Notes under the pieces: model-generated
What the model saw: the letters and a program-made list of their open reading frames with translations, nothing else
Database searches by the model: none
What the model was told of the DNA's origin: nothing
Translations under genes and position numbers: made by a program
In this document: positions 43,610-52,354 of the stretch, in pieces
How the letters are laid out: each line of letters opens with the position of its first letter
How positions within the stretch are numbered: position 1 is the stretch's first letter
From: Flavobacterium muglaense
GTDB taxonomy: Bacteria; Bacteroidota; Bacteroidia; Flavobacteriales; Flavobacteriaceae
Assembly (NCBI RefSeq): GCF_014305155.1
Contig: NZ_JACRUK010000001.1
Coordinates: 95,159 to 159,158 of the forward strand
DNA length: 64,000 bases
Direction: 5' to 3'

Positions 43610-45565
43610 ATGACAATACTAATTGACACAGTAAGAATAGCAAACTTTAGAGGAATTAAAGAAGTTGAAGTAAATTTATCTCCCACAACATTGCTTGTTG
43701 GAGCAAACAATGCAGGAAAAACTTCTTTCCTAAAAGCATTACATCTCGCTTTGGGAGCTGATAGAAGAAGCTTAACAAAAGAAGATTTTCATGATGATGG
43801 TTCAAATGAGAAACCTGATAGCAAAGAGATTTTAATTGATATTAGAATTGTTCCTTACAACTTTGAAACTAACGAAAGAGTTGATGAATTTGAAGAAAAC
43901 TGGGCTAATATTGATTTCAGTGGTAGTTTAATCAAAACAGATGAATTTGACAAACAATTTGTTTGTTTTAGAACAAGAGGATTTTACGATATACTAAAAG
44001 GATATACTTTTGAATCTTTAGAATTACGAGATTGGGACAAATTTAATTCTATAAATGGAAATGGTGAATTGACAAGTTTATGGAAAGAGACAAAAACATT
44101 TGGGAAATTTTCGAAAAAAGAATCAATTCCTTTGTTTTTTATCGATGCTCAAAGAGATATTCAATTAGATTTAAAAGACCGTTCGTCTTACCTTGGAAAA
44201 CTAACCGAAAGATTGAATCTTGATGAACCTCAAATTAAAGAAATCGAGGAACAGTTAAATATCCTAAATGCGAATATTGTCAAAGAAAGCCCTATTCTCG
44301 AACATTTAAGGACAACCTTACTAGAACTAAGCAAAACCGTAAATTCTCAAGGAACTGGTGTAGAAATAACGCCTATAACAAAAAAGATAAGAGACATTGG
44401 ACGTAATTTAAATATCAATTTTAAAGACACAGATAAAGAAAGTTTACCATTAGACTATCACGGAATGGGAACAAGAAGCTGGGCATCGGTTTTAACCTTA
44501 AATGCTTTTATATCTTGGAATGAAAACGAAAAAAACAAAAATAAAAAAGACCCATTCTTTCCAATAATTGCCCTTGAAGAACCCGAATCGCATTTACACC
44601 CCAATGCACAAAGGCATTTATTTAAACAATTAAAGGATATTAATGGACAAAAAATAATTAGTACTCACTCGCCTTTTGTAGCCGCACAATCAGAGTTAAC
44701 CGATTTGAGGCATTTTTATAAGGATGAAAATGGGTTGTTAACAATTGGTCAGATAGAAATAAGTGACCCCGATGAAGAAGAGATTAGAATTCTACTTGAA
44801 GAAATTGATTTAAACCCAAACAATCAAGAAATCAGGATTAATAACCATAACAAGAGAAAACAAATTCTAAAACGTAAACGGGGAAAGATTAATTCTGAAG
44901 AATACAGAAAGATAAAGCGAGAAGTAATGAACACTAGAGGAGAATTACTTTTCGCTAAAGCAATTATTTTGTCAGAAGGAGAAACAGAAGAACAAGCATT
45001 GCCTATCTTTGCAGAGAAATATTTTGATTGTCATCCTTTTGAACTTGGGTTAAATTTCATTGGTGTGGGTGGAAAAGACAAATACACTTCATTTTTATCA
45101 ATTGCAAAATTCTTAAATATCCCTTGGTTCATCTTAAGTGACGCTGATCACGATACTGTAAATCAGGTTAAAAATCAAATCAAAAATGTATTCGGAAATA
45201 GCAATAATTTCACAAATAAACTAATTGATTTAGGAGGCGGTAATGATTTTGAGAAATACTTAATAAATGAAGGCTATACACCCGAATTAATAAAATCAAT
45301 AAATGAAATTGAAGGAGAAAATTATTTTCCAGATGAATATATCAAAAAGTTTAATGATCAAAAAGGAGTTGGCGATATAATTCGCAATTATACTTTGGAT
45401 GCAGATGGAGGAAATCAAAGAGCGTTATTAGACTGCTTAAGTGGAGATAAAACAAAATATCCAAAACAAATTGCAGAAAACATTACATTTCTCGAAAACA
45501 AAAATATCCCAACCAAAATAAAAGAGTTATTTGATTTAATCAATAAAGAATTGAAAATACAATAA
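43610..45565 (+). CDS. gajA: GajA-like OLD-family ATPase/TOPRIM nuclease
   Basis: Protein of 651 residues. The ABC ATPase half has Walker A GANNAGKT (31-38), a Gln/signature region GMGTRSWASVL, Walker B ALEEPESHLHP (about 320-332) and H-loop STHSPF. The C-terminal half is a TOPRIM nuclease: Glu in ILSEGETEEQALP (about 453-465) and the DxD pair in WFILSDADHD (about 507-516). OLD nucleases paired with a UvrD-type helicase form the Gabija anti-phage system, in which GajA is a DNA endonuclease whose activity depends on nucleotide levels. The next gene starts 1 base after the stop and is a UvrD-like helicase, which fits that pairing. Confident as class 2 OLD; somewhat longer than the Bacillus GajA. 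Confidence 0.88.
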   Translation: MTILIDTVRIANFRGIKEVEVNLSPTTLLVGANNAGKTSFLKALHLALGADRRSLTKEDFHDDGSNEKPDSKEILIDIRIVPYNFETNERVDEFEENWANIDFSGSLIKTDEFDKQFVCFRTRGFYDILKGYTFESLELRDWDKFNSINGNGELTSLWKETKTFGKFSKKESIPLFFIDAQRDIQLDLKDRSSYLGKLTERLNLDEPQIKEIEEQLNILNANIVKESPILEHLRTTLLELSKTVNSQGTGVEITPITKKIRDIGRNLNINFKDTDKESLPLDYHGMGTRSWASVLTLNAFISWNENEKNKNKKDPFFPIIALEEPESHLHPNAQRHLFKQLKDINGQKIISTHSPFVAAQSELTDLRHFYKDENGLLTIGQIEISDPDEEEIRILLEEIDLNPNNQEIRINNHNKRKQILKRKRGKINSEEYRKIKREVMNTRGELLFAKAIILSEGETEEQALPIFAEKYFDCHPFELGLNFIGVGGKDKYTSFLSIAKFLNIPWFILSDADHDTVNQVKNQIKNVFGNSNNFTNKLIDLGGGNDFEKYLINEGYTPELIKSINEIEGENYFPDEYIKKFNDQKGVGDIIRNYTLDADGGNQRALLDCLSGDKTKYPKQIAENITFLENKNIPTKIKELFDLINKELKIQ

Positions 45566-45566
45566 A

Positions 45567-47477
45567 ATGAAATATAAATTATCTGATATCCAAGAAAGAG
45601 TTAAACTTCATACAGACGGAGCATTACTTGTTTTAGCAGGTGCTGGTAGCGGAAAAACTAGAGTCTTAACCGAAAGAATTAAAACACTTTTGGAAACAGG
45701 TACTTATCATATATTGGCATTAACTTTTACAAATAAAGCTGCCGAAGAAATGAAATCAAGGCTTGAAGATGTCACAGATATTCAAGACCGAGCTTTTATT
45801 GGAACCATTCATAGTTTTTGTTTAGAAATCATTAATAAACAAGGTTATGCAATTGGATTAAAAGAAGTTCCTCATTTTTTTGATAAAGAAGAAGATAGAA
45901 AATCAATCTTAATTGATGTTTTTGATAGTAATATTGAGTTAAAAAACATTTATCTTAATAAAGTTGATAAAGAAAGAAGAAATTTTATATACGAAATTCT
46001 AGATTATATTAGCAATAAAAAGAAAAACTTAATTGAAGCTATTCCTAATAACCCCGACATTAACGGCCTTATTTATTGGGAATACCAAGAACTTTTAAAA
46101 AAACAAAATGCAATTGATTTTGACGATGTTATTTTTTTAGCCTATAGAATATTAGCCGACAGACCTTCGATTGCAAAAATTTATAGAAGATTATACAAAT
46201 ACATTTCGATTGATGAAGCACAAGATTTGAATTTTGCTCAATATGAATTCATCAAACTTTTGTGTAACGGAGAACATAAAAATGTTTTAATGGTTGGAGA
46301 TATTAACCAATCATTATTTCATTTTAACGGCTCTGATATTAAATACATGAAAGATTTATTTAAGAAAGATTTTGGCGCAGATACTATAGAACTAAAAACC
46401 AATTATCGTTCATCAAAGGCTGTTTTAAAAATTGCCAATAAAATCAAACCAGATTCGACTACAATTGACCCAGAAACTCCCGAAGGTTTATTTGAATTAA
46501 AATCATTTGAAACCGATAAAGATGAAGCTAATTGGGTAATTGATAAAATTGAGGAACTATTAAGTAAAAAAAATGAATTCGAAGAAATTGAAGGAGCAAT
46601 TACTTTGGATAAAATAGCCGTTTTGGCAAGAAATAAATTTTTATTTCAATCCATTGATTTTGAACTAAAAAAAAGAAATAACGAAGGCAAAAAATTAGAT
46701 TACTTTTTCAAAAAAGGGACAGATATTACCGATTTAGGTAGTGAATTGATGATTTTATTTGATTTAGGTTTAAGTATTTTATCAAACAACCAAGACCAAT
46801 TGCATTACTCAAAAATTCAATCCATTTTGGGTTTTTCAAAAATTGATTTATTAAATAATGAGAGTGGTTTAGAAAATTTAAAAAAAATATCTGCTGTAAT
46901 TGATAATGAAGAAAGCCAAGTCAATTATAATTTACTAATTGACGCATGGACTTTAATAGACAAAGGAATTAATAACTTTTCGACTGCTTTAAATAATTTA
47001 GAAAAAAGCATTAAAACCATTTACGAAGAAAAAGAAGATGCAGTCAAAGAAGACGCAGTTATTGAATTAGATAAAATATTTTTTGACATTAATTCATTCA
47101 GAGACCTTTGGAAAACGTATTCAAGAAATACTAAAGTTGAATTAAAAACGCTATCGCATTTCAAAACACAAATAGCACTAGGCATTACCTATATTGAAAA
47201 CAACCAAAAAGGAATTACTTTAGGAACGGTTCATTCGGTTAAAGGATTAGAGTATCCAATTGTATTTGTAATTGGTATGACACAAGGTGCTTTCCCTGAT
47301 TTTAGAGCTATTCAAAAAGGAGGAAATGAATTGGAATCCGAAGAAAATGCTTTTTATGTAGCTGTAACTAGAGCAGAACGATTTCTGTACTTAACTTATC
47401 CAAAAAACAGAGAAACACAATATGGTATGAAAACTCAAAAAGAGTCTGAATTTATTGAGAAACTACTAGATATTTAA
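45567..47477 (+). CDS. gajB: GajB-like UvrD/Rep-family helicase
   Basis: Superfamily 1 helicase of 636 residues. Motif Q (SDIQERV) leads into Walker A AGAGSGKT (24-31); LALTFTNKAAEEMK is motif Ia, ISIDEAQDLN motif II (about 214-223), DINQSLFHFNGS motif III, KTNYRSSKAVLKIANKI motif IV, TVHSVKGLEYPIVFVIG motif V, and YVAVTRAERFLYLTYP motif VI. All expected motifs are present, so it should be active. It is longer than the roughly 494-residue Bacillus GajB, suggesting fuller accessory subdomains. Tight coupling to the OLD nuclease gene marks the pair as Gabija-like. Base use is A/T-rich compared with the phhA gene downstream. Confidence 0.88.
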   Translation: MKYKLSDIQERVKLHTDGALLVLAGAGSGKTRVLTERIKTLLETGTYHILALTFTNKAAEEMKSRLEDVTDIQDRAFIGTIHSFCLEIINKQGYAIGLKEVPHFFDKEEDRKSILIDVFDSNIELKNIYLNKVDKERRNFIYEILDYISNKKKNLIEAIPNNPDINGLIYWEYQELLKKQNAIDFDDVIFLAYRILADRPSIAKIYRRLYKYISIDEAQDLNFAQYEFIKLLCNGEHKNVLMVGDINQSLFHFNGSDIKYMKDLFKKDFGADTIELKTNYRSSKAVLKIANKIKPDSTTIDPETPEGLFELKSFETDKDEANWVIDKIEELLSKKNEFEEIEGAITLDKIAVLARNKFLFQSIDFELKKRNNEGKKLDYFFKKGTDITDLGSELMILFDLGLSILSNNQDQLHYSKIQSILGFSKIDLLNNESGLENLKKISAVIDNEESQVNYNLLIDAWTLIDKGINNFSTALNNLEKSIKTIYEEKEDAVKEDAVIELDKIFFDINSFRDLWKTYSRNTKVELKTLSHFKTQIALGITYIENNQKGITLGTVHSVKGLEYPIVFVIGMTQGAFPDFRAIQKGGNELESEENAFYVAVTRAERFLYLTYPKNRETQYGMKTQKESEFIEKLLDI

Positions 47478-47493
47478 AAATACAACTCCCCTA

Positions 47494-47637
47494 GCCCAGA
47501 TTGCAATGGAAAGCTTTTTGTGACGGCCGTTTTTTGTTTTTTCCTGTTGTGGCAGAGCGACCAGAGGAAGCTCCTGCCGGAACTTTGGAAAAACAAACGG
47601 GCGAACAAAAACTTGTAATGAAAAGCGGGAAATGGCT
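47494..47637 (+). repeat. Structured intergenic repeat, copy D (degenerate)
   Basis: A degenerate member of the repeat family: GATTGCAATG stands in place of GATAGTAGTG (three changes) and AATGAAAAGC in place of AACGAATAGC (two changes). A long stem (GTTTTTTGTTTTTTCC / GGAAAAACAAAC) carries an apical module GGCAGAGCGACC, AGAGGAA, GCTCCTGCC (47551-47578). That module is nearly identical to copy C at 55.1 kb even though the core has decayed. It lies between gajB and phhA. Confidence 0.6.
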
Positions 47638-47648
47638 TCTATAATTCG

Positions 47649-47656
47649 TACTTTTG
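47649..47656 (+). promoter_or_regulatory. Candidate -7 box for phenylalanine hydroxylase gene
   Basis: TACTTTTG matches TAnnTTTG, 26 bases before the ATG. The -33 box is not evident, because the preceding bases belong to the intergenic repeat. Confidence 0.5.
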
Positions 47657-47681
47657 TATCTTAAACTACAACGTTTTCGAT

Positions 47682-49439
47682 ATGAATGCAACCATTGAAA
47701 GTAATCCCTTATTAGACCGATTACCCAAACATTTAAAGCAATTTATTAAAGCTCAAGATTATAGCGATTACACGCCTATTAATCAGGCGGTTTGGCGCTA
47801 TGTAATGCGTAAAAACGTAGATTACCTTTCGCAAGTTGCGCACAGTTCGTACTTGGATGGCTTGAAAAAAACCGGAATTGAGATTGATAACATCCCGAGT
47901 ATGTACGGAATGAACCGCATTTTGACCGAAATAGGCTGGGCTGCTGTTGCTGTGGATGGCTTTATTCCGCCCAATGCTTTTATGGAGTTTCAGGCTTATA
48001 ACGTTCTAGTGATAGCATCAGATATTCGTCAGTTGGAACATATTGAATACACACCTGCTCCAGATATTATTCATGAGGGTGCTGGGCACGCGCCTATTAT
48101 TGCCAATCCTGAATATGCCGAATATTTACGCCGTTTTGGTGAGATAGGTTGCAAAGCGATTTCGTCAAGTAAAGATTACGAGATGTATGAAGCGATCCGA
48201 CTTTTATCAATCGTAAAAGAAGCCGAAGGAACACCACAAGCCACAATTGATGCTGCCGAGAAAGCAGTAGAAGACTTGCAAAACAACATGGGAGAACTAT
48301 CTGAAATGGCTCAAATACGCAACCTGCACTGGTGGACTGTGGAATATGGCTTGATAGGAAGCGTTGAAAACCCTAAGATTTATGGTGCGGGATTACTGTC
48401 CTCTATTGGCGAAAGTGCGTATTGCATGACCCAAGAAGTAAAGAAAATTCCTTATGACATATCAGCAGCGTATCAAAGTTTTGACATTACAAAACTGCAA
48501 CCACAATTGTATGTTACGCCTACTTTTGCCTATTTGAATTTGGTTTTAGAAGAGTTTGCTAATAAAATGGCGCTAAGAACAGGTGGTTTATCTGGAATTG
48601 AGAAATTGATTAATTCGGCTGCTTTAGGAACTATTGAATTGAGTACAGGCTTGCAAATTTCAGGTGTTTTCACCAATGTGATTGCGCACGAAGGCAAACC
48701 AATTTACATACAATCTACCGGGAAAACGGCTCTCGCTTCACGCGAAAAAGAGTTGGTTGGTCACGGTACGTTGACACATCCTGAAGGTTTTGGTAGTCCG
48801 ATTGGGAAACTAGAAGGCATCAATTTGGCTATTGAAGATATGAGTCCGAAGGATTTAAGCGCATACGATATATTAGAATCGAAGACGGTAAAACTAGAGT
48901 TTGAAGGCGGAATTACTGTGGAAGGTGAAATTGTTACGGGTTCTAGAAACTTACAAGGTGAAATTATCTTGATTCGTTTTAAAAACTGTACGGTGACGCA
49001 TGGTGAAACGGTTTTATTCCAACCAGAATGGGGCGTTTATGACATGGCAGTAGGTAAGAAAGTCGTTTCGGCTTTTTCTGGCCCTGCTGATGTCAATAGT
49101 TTTGATTTGATTACGCACATGCCTTCGAGCACAACAATTAAAGCAGAACACACAGCAGAACGTGACGACTTAGAGGTTTTATACCAACAAGTTCGAATGA
49201 TTCGTACTACCAAAGATACGCAGGCTGCTTTGCAAATTATTTTTGAAAGCGTACAACAAAACCACTCTAAAGACTGGTTGCTATCCGTAGAAATTGCAGA
49301 ACTTTTAAAAGACCGTAACGAGCCTGAATTACTCGACAAAGTAGTTGCGCATCTTGAAGCACAAAAAATTAAAAGACCCGAGGTTGCTCATTTAATTACA
49401 GGCGGACTTGAGTTGATTTTTGAAAACGCAAACGCATAA
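47682..49439 (+). CDS. phhA: Phenylalanine 4-hydroxylase (biopterin-dependent) with long C-terminal extension
   Basis: Iron- and pterin-dependent hydroxylase of 585 residues, expected to convert phenylalanine to tyrosine. The iron-binding set is visible: HEGAGH in PDIIHEGAGHAPII (near 125-140) and the Glu in LSSIGESAYC. Beyond about residue 300 there is an extension of roughly 280 residues, with repeated beta-type stretches such as LEFEGGITVEGEIVTGS and VTHGETVLFQPEWGVYDM, which the single-domain bacterial enzyme (about 270-300) lacks. I recall this longer form from other Bacteroidota. Its function is not known to me. Confidence 0.9.
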   Translation: MNATIESNPLLDRLPKHLKQFIKAQDYSDYTPINQAVWRYVMRKNVDYLSQVAHSSYLDGLKKTGIEIDNIPSMYGMNRILTEIGWAAVAVDGFIPPNAFMEFQAYNVLVIASDIRQLEHIEYTPAPDIIHEGAGHAPIIANPEYAEYLRRFGEIGCKAISSSKDYEMYEAIRLLSIVKEAEGTPQATIDAAEKAVEDLQNNMGELSEMAQIRNLHWWTVEYGLIGSVENPKIYGAGLLSSIGESAYCMTQEVKKIPYDISAAYQSFDITKLQPQLYVTPTFAYLNLVLEEFANKMALRTGGLSGIEKLINSAALGTIELSTGLQISGVFTNVIAHEGKPIYIQSTGKTALASREKELVGHGTLTHPEGFGSPIGKLEGINLAIEDMSPKDLSAYDILESKTVKLEFEGGITVEGEIVTGSRNLQGEIILIRFKNCTVTHGETVLFQPEWGVYDMAVGKKVVSAFSGPADVNSFDLITHMPSSTTIKAEHTAERDDLEVLYQQVRMIRTTKDTQAALQIIFESVQQNHSKDWLLSVEIAELLKDRNEPELLDKVVAHLEAQKIKRPEVAHLITGGLELIFENANA

Positions 49440-49467
49440 TTAGCACTTGAGCTTCACAGATTAATAA

Positions 49468-49518
49468 CTAAAACCGCAAATTCGCCATTATTTTAGCGAA
49501 CTGGCGGTTTTAGTTTTA
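49468..49518 (+). terminator. Terminator-like hairpin after phenylalanine hydroxylase
   Basis: CTAAAACCGC and GCGGTTTTAG form the outer stem, with an inner TTCGC/GCGAA pair. A second small hairpin (ACACAGC/GCTGTGT, 49527-49548) and an inverted copy of ACCGCAAATTCGC (near 49555-49567, one mismatch) follow, so the region could fold in more than one way. Confidence 0.65.
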
Positions 49519-49592
49519 AATCTAGTACACAGCAAAATTGAGCTGTGTTTAATTTGCGAATTCGCGGTAAAAACGATCTGTTAAAACAGTCA

Positions 49593-50213
49593 TTACAGCT
49601 TGATTTGTTGCTCTAAGGCTTGGTCTTTTTCTATTACTTTTCCATCGTATTTTAAGGTCCACCCTAAATTACTTGTTGTGATTAACAACTGTGACAACTC
49701 ACTAATTAAGCGGTTTTGCGCATTTGATTTTAAGGTCGAATTTTCTATTTTTTTGGCTAGATTCGCCTTTACTGATTTGTTGATTTTGTTATAATCATCA
49801 CCTGTAAAAGGATTTAGTTTACTTTGCTCCACATCGTAGAACTTAATATCTGGATTGATTTTTATTTCTTCTTTCGGAATGTATACAATAGAGATTGTTT
49901 TGTTGGCCTCATCTATATCATACTTCATTTTGTGCAAATCATACGCCACCGAAACATCGGCATTGACAACCACCAAGGCTTTTTTATCAAAAGTCACCAT
50001 CCCCATCAAGTACTTCTCTTGGTTTTTATAAGTGATCACCTCTGAGAAATGACCTTCGGTTACAATAAGCTTACCTACATTCAAAATTTGTTGCTGAATC
50101 AAGCCAGCGCTATCAATAGTTGTTGCATCATCTGTTTTCTTGAAATCACAAAACTTGAATAACAAAAAAACAGTTCCAATTAACCCGATAAAAATAAAAA
50201 ATCTCTTTAACAT
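49593..50213 (-). CDS. DUF4230 membrane-anchored protein
   Basis: Protein of 206 residues with a single N-terminal membrane helix (FFIFIGLIGTVFLLFKFC) and an outward-facing DUF4230 domain (LIVTEGHFSEVITYKN, ALVVVNADVSVAYDLHKM, ISIVYIPKEEIKINPDIKFYDVEQS). The family is of unknown function. It begins 2 bases after the GSCFA gene's stop, which makes the two a conserved-looking pair in one operon. A link with the alaS region upstream is only positional. Confidence 0.85.
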   Translation of the reverse strand: MLKRFFIFIGLIGTVFLLFKFCDFKKTDDATTIDSAGLIQQQILNVGKLIVTEGHFSEVITYKNQEKYLMGMVTFDKKALVVVNADVSVAYDLHKMKYDIDEANKTISIVYIPKEEIKINPDIKFYDVEQSKLNPFTGDDYNKINKSVKANLAKKIENSTLKSNAQNRLISELSQLLITTSNLGWTLKYDGKVIEKDQALEQQIKL

Positions 50214-50215
50214 AA

Positions 50216-51172
50216 TTAAAATTTCATAAATGAATATTGCGAAACCATTCTAGCAATTTTAGCTTGCAAATTGGTTTCAAATTTTTGATGACTTTCAGAT
50301 GCTGGATTGAAAGCTCGGTGTTGTAATGATTTTTGGATTGTATCTACAGCATCCATAGTTTCATAAGCCGAAGGAGCAATATGTGCTTCTTTAAAACGAT
50401 CCCAAATATAATCAATAGCAACATCTGATGGATGCAGCATATCTGCATTATAAAAACGATAATCACGCAATTCATCCATCATGATTTCATAACTTGGGAA
50501 GTAGTCCGTATTCCGTTTACAGTGTTCAGCTTTGACTACATTATGAATTGCAGTAATTAAATGTGATTTACTTCTTTGATTTTCGACAAAACCATCTTTG
50601 AGGTGGCGCACTGGGGAAATGGTAAAAACAACAGTGTGATTTGGATTGATTTTTCCGATTAAATCGATCGTATTTTGAATGGACTTTTCAATCGAATCAA
50701 TCGATAATAATTCTTTTGTAAATTGCTTTTGAGGTACTTTATGACAATTGGCCACTACAGCATCGCTCGCTATTAAACGATATACCCAAGAGGTACCATA
50801 AGTGATCATAATATGTGAGGCTTCTTGTATTTCGTGTTGCAAACCTTTTACTATTGTGTTTAAACCTGTTAGCAACTCTTCTTTACTAACGTTGCTTAAA
50901 TCTGAATGCGCATCATAACAATGCCAACGTTCATTATAAAAAAAGATATCTTTTTCTGTAAATTCTTTTTCCGAAACAGCATAACGAACTAATTTTTCGA
51001 TTGCCAATGGATGAAATAAAATCCCAAATGGATTGCAACTGCTTTGAAACTTAAAATAATCTAGTTTCTCTGCCATATTTACCGCAAAACAAGAACCCAA
51101 AGACACCACCTTCGACGAATAGTCAAGAGGGAAATTGCTTTTAGAAATAGGTATTGAAGTGCTAAATTGCAT
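50216..51172 (-). CDS. GSCFA-domain protein
   Basis: Protein of 318 residues carrying the name motif GSCFA in VSLGSCFAVNMAEKL (about residues 26-40), followed by the family's conserved blocks FFYNERWHCYDAHSDLS, ITYGTSWVYRL and FTISPVRHLKDG, ending in YFPSYEIMMDELRDYRFY and a His in ADMLHPSDVAIDYIW. The SGNH-like arrangement (Ser near the start, Asp/His near the end) suggests an esterase or acetyltransferase-related fold, but the reaction is not known. It is coupled to the DUF4230 gene. Confidence 0.88.
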   Translation of the reverse strand: MQFSTSIPISKSNFPLDYSSKVVSLGSCFAVNMAEKLDYFKFQSSCNPFGILFHPLAIEKLVRYAVSEKEFTEKDIFFYNERWHCYDAHSDLSNVSKEELLTGLNTIVKGLQHEIQEASHIMITYGTSWVYRLIASDAVVANCHKVPQKQFTKELLSIDSIEKSIQNTIDLIGKINPNHTVVFTISPVRHLKDGFVENQRSKSHLITAIHNVVKAEHCKRNTDYFPSYEIMMDELRDYRFYNADMLHPSDVAIDYIWDRFKEAHIAPSAYETMDAVDTIQKSLQHRAFNPASESHQKFETNLQAKIARMVSQYSFMKF

Positions 51173-51318
51173 GACTTTTTATTTAATGCAAATTTGGCTA
51201 ATTTTCACGAATTAAACACGGTTTCTTTTCTTTTTTCCAATCTATCAAAAGCATAAAAAAACCCTATCTACATTTTACAGTATGAAAGGGTAATTATAGT
51301 ATTTTATACAATAGACTA

Positions 51319-52104
51319 TTAATAATAAAAAAGTGTTTTTGCGTGATTTGAATGTGCTTCATTAAAAAAAGTTTTCTCACCAACTATCTCCGTTGGATAT
51401 CCACCTGCATCGTACTTGTAATCGTTTTGTGACTGATTCAGAGACGACGTAATTTGATCTGTTTCTGTATTTTTCACCTCTGCAATCTCTGTTTTACTTA
51501 TTGTATTATTCTTAGAAACTAAATTACCATAGTTCAACAAGACACTAAATCCAGCAGCGTTCCTTAGTCCATTGTTCTTCGCATCATACCCATAAGTAGT
51601 TGTTTTAGTACTTACACTATTTGCAGCTGTATTATCTAAAATCGTTACTTCTTTTATCAAATTAGCAGCAGCATAATACAAAACACCATGATTCACTTTT
51701 ACATCAATATTACTAGCGTCTTTTACCCATTTTTCATACGAAACTGTTCCATCTGTATTATGAACATAGTTCACCACATAATTGTCCGAAGATGTGATTT
51801 TTACTAAATCATTATCAACATAAGTCAGAACCAAAGTAGTAGTATGATTAGTTACCTTATCTAATTCTACTATTTTAGTAACTAAAAGTCCTGTATATGA
51901 AAAAGTGCTACTCTTCACAGTGTTGTCAATACTAGTGATTTTGTTTGAATTATAATTGATTGACGTTGTTATTGACGATCCATCAGTAGCTGTTTCAACT
52001 ATTTGTTTGATTAATTGCGCTTCACTAACATTAATATCGTTAGTACATGAAATAACAGTTAGTGAAAGGAATAGGATTCCAAAGTAGGTTTTAAAAATTT
52101 TCAT
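51319..52104 (-). CDS. Lipoprotein of unknown function, YD-like repeats
   Basis: Lipoprotein of about 261 residues (lipobox TVISC). The open frame runs 33 codons upstream, but the ATG at 52104 gives a normal signal peptide (MKIFKTYFGILFLS). The body contains spaced Tyr-Asp/Asn-x-x-Gly-like elements (YDAKNNGLRNAAGF, YKYDAGGYPTEIVGE, YVHNTDGTVSY) in a Thr/Asn-rich beta context, reminiscent of RHS/YD repeats but too few to call. Function unknown. It appears to be alone between the GSCFA group and alaS, reading the same way. Confidence 0.7.
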   Translation of the reverse strand: MKIFKTYFGILFLSLTVISCTNDINVSEAQLIKQIVETATDGSSITTSINYNSNKITSIDNTVKSSTFSYTGLLVTKIVELDKVTNHTTTLVLTYVDNDLVKITSSDNYVVNYVHNTDGTVSYEKWVKDASNIDVKVNHGVLYYAAANLIKEVTILDNTAANSVSTKTTTYGYDAKNNGLRNAAGFSVLLNYGNLVSKNNTISKTEIAEVKNTETDQITSSLNQSQNDYKYDAGGYPTEIVGEKTFFNEAHSNHAKTLFYY

Positions 52105-52290
52105 TTTGAAAAATATATTAATTAGTGGCATGATAAAGCGGGGCAACTCAATCACTTGACAAAAGTATAACAAAGCTAAAACAGCTACAAATATCAACGA
52201 CATTTAGCCAATTAATCAGATAAACAACCACAAAATGGCATTAAAACTCCTCTAACCCACTACTAACTAAGCTTTAACAGCCATAAAAAA

Positions 52291-52321
52291 ACCTCTTCTG
52301 TATTTATAATACAAAAGAGGT
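52291..52321 (-). terminator. Intrinsic terminator of alaS
   Basis: ACCTCTTcTGTATT pairs with AATACAaAAGAGGT around a 3-base loop (one mismatch), and a T run follows on the minus strand. It lies 34 bases beyond the alaS stop. Confidence 0.8.
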
Positions 52322-52354
52322 GTTATATCTAATTGGCTTATTAAAGCGTTTTAT

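Noticed and set aside
52105..52203. 33-codon extension of the YD-like lipoprotein
   Set aside because: It would bury the lipoprotein signal peptide; the internal ATG at 52104 fits a normal lipobox distance.
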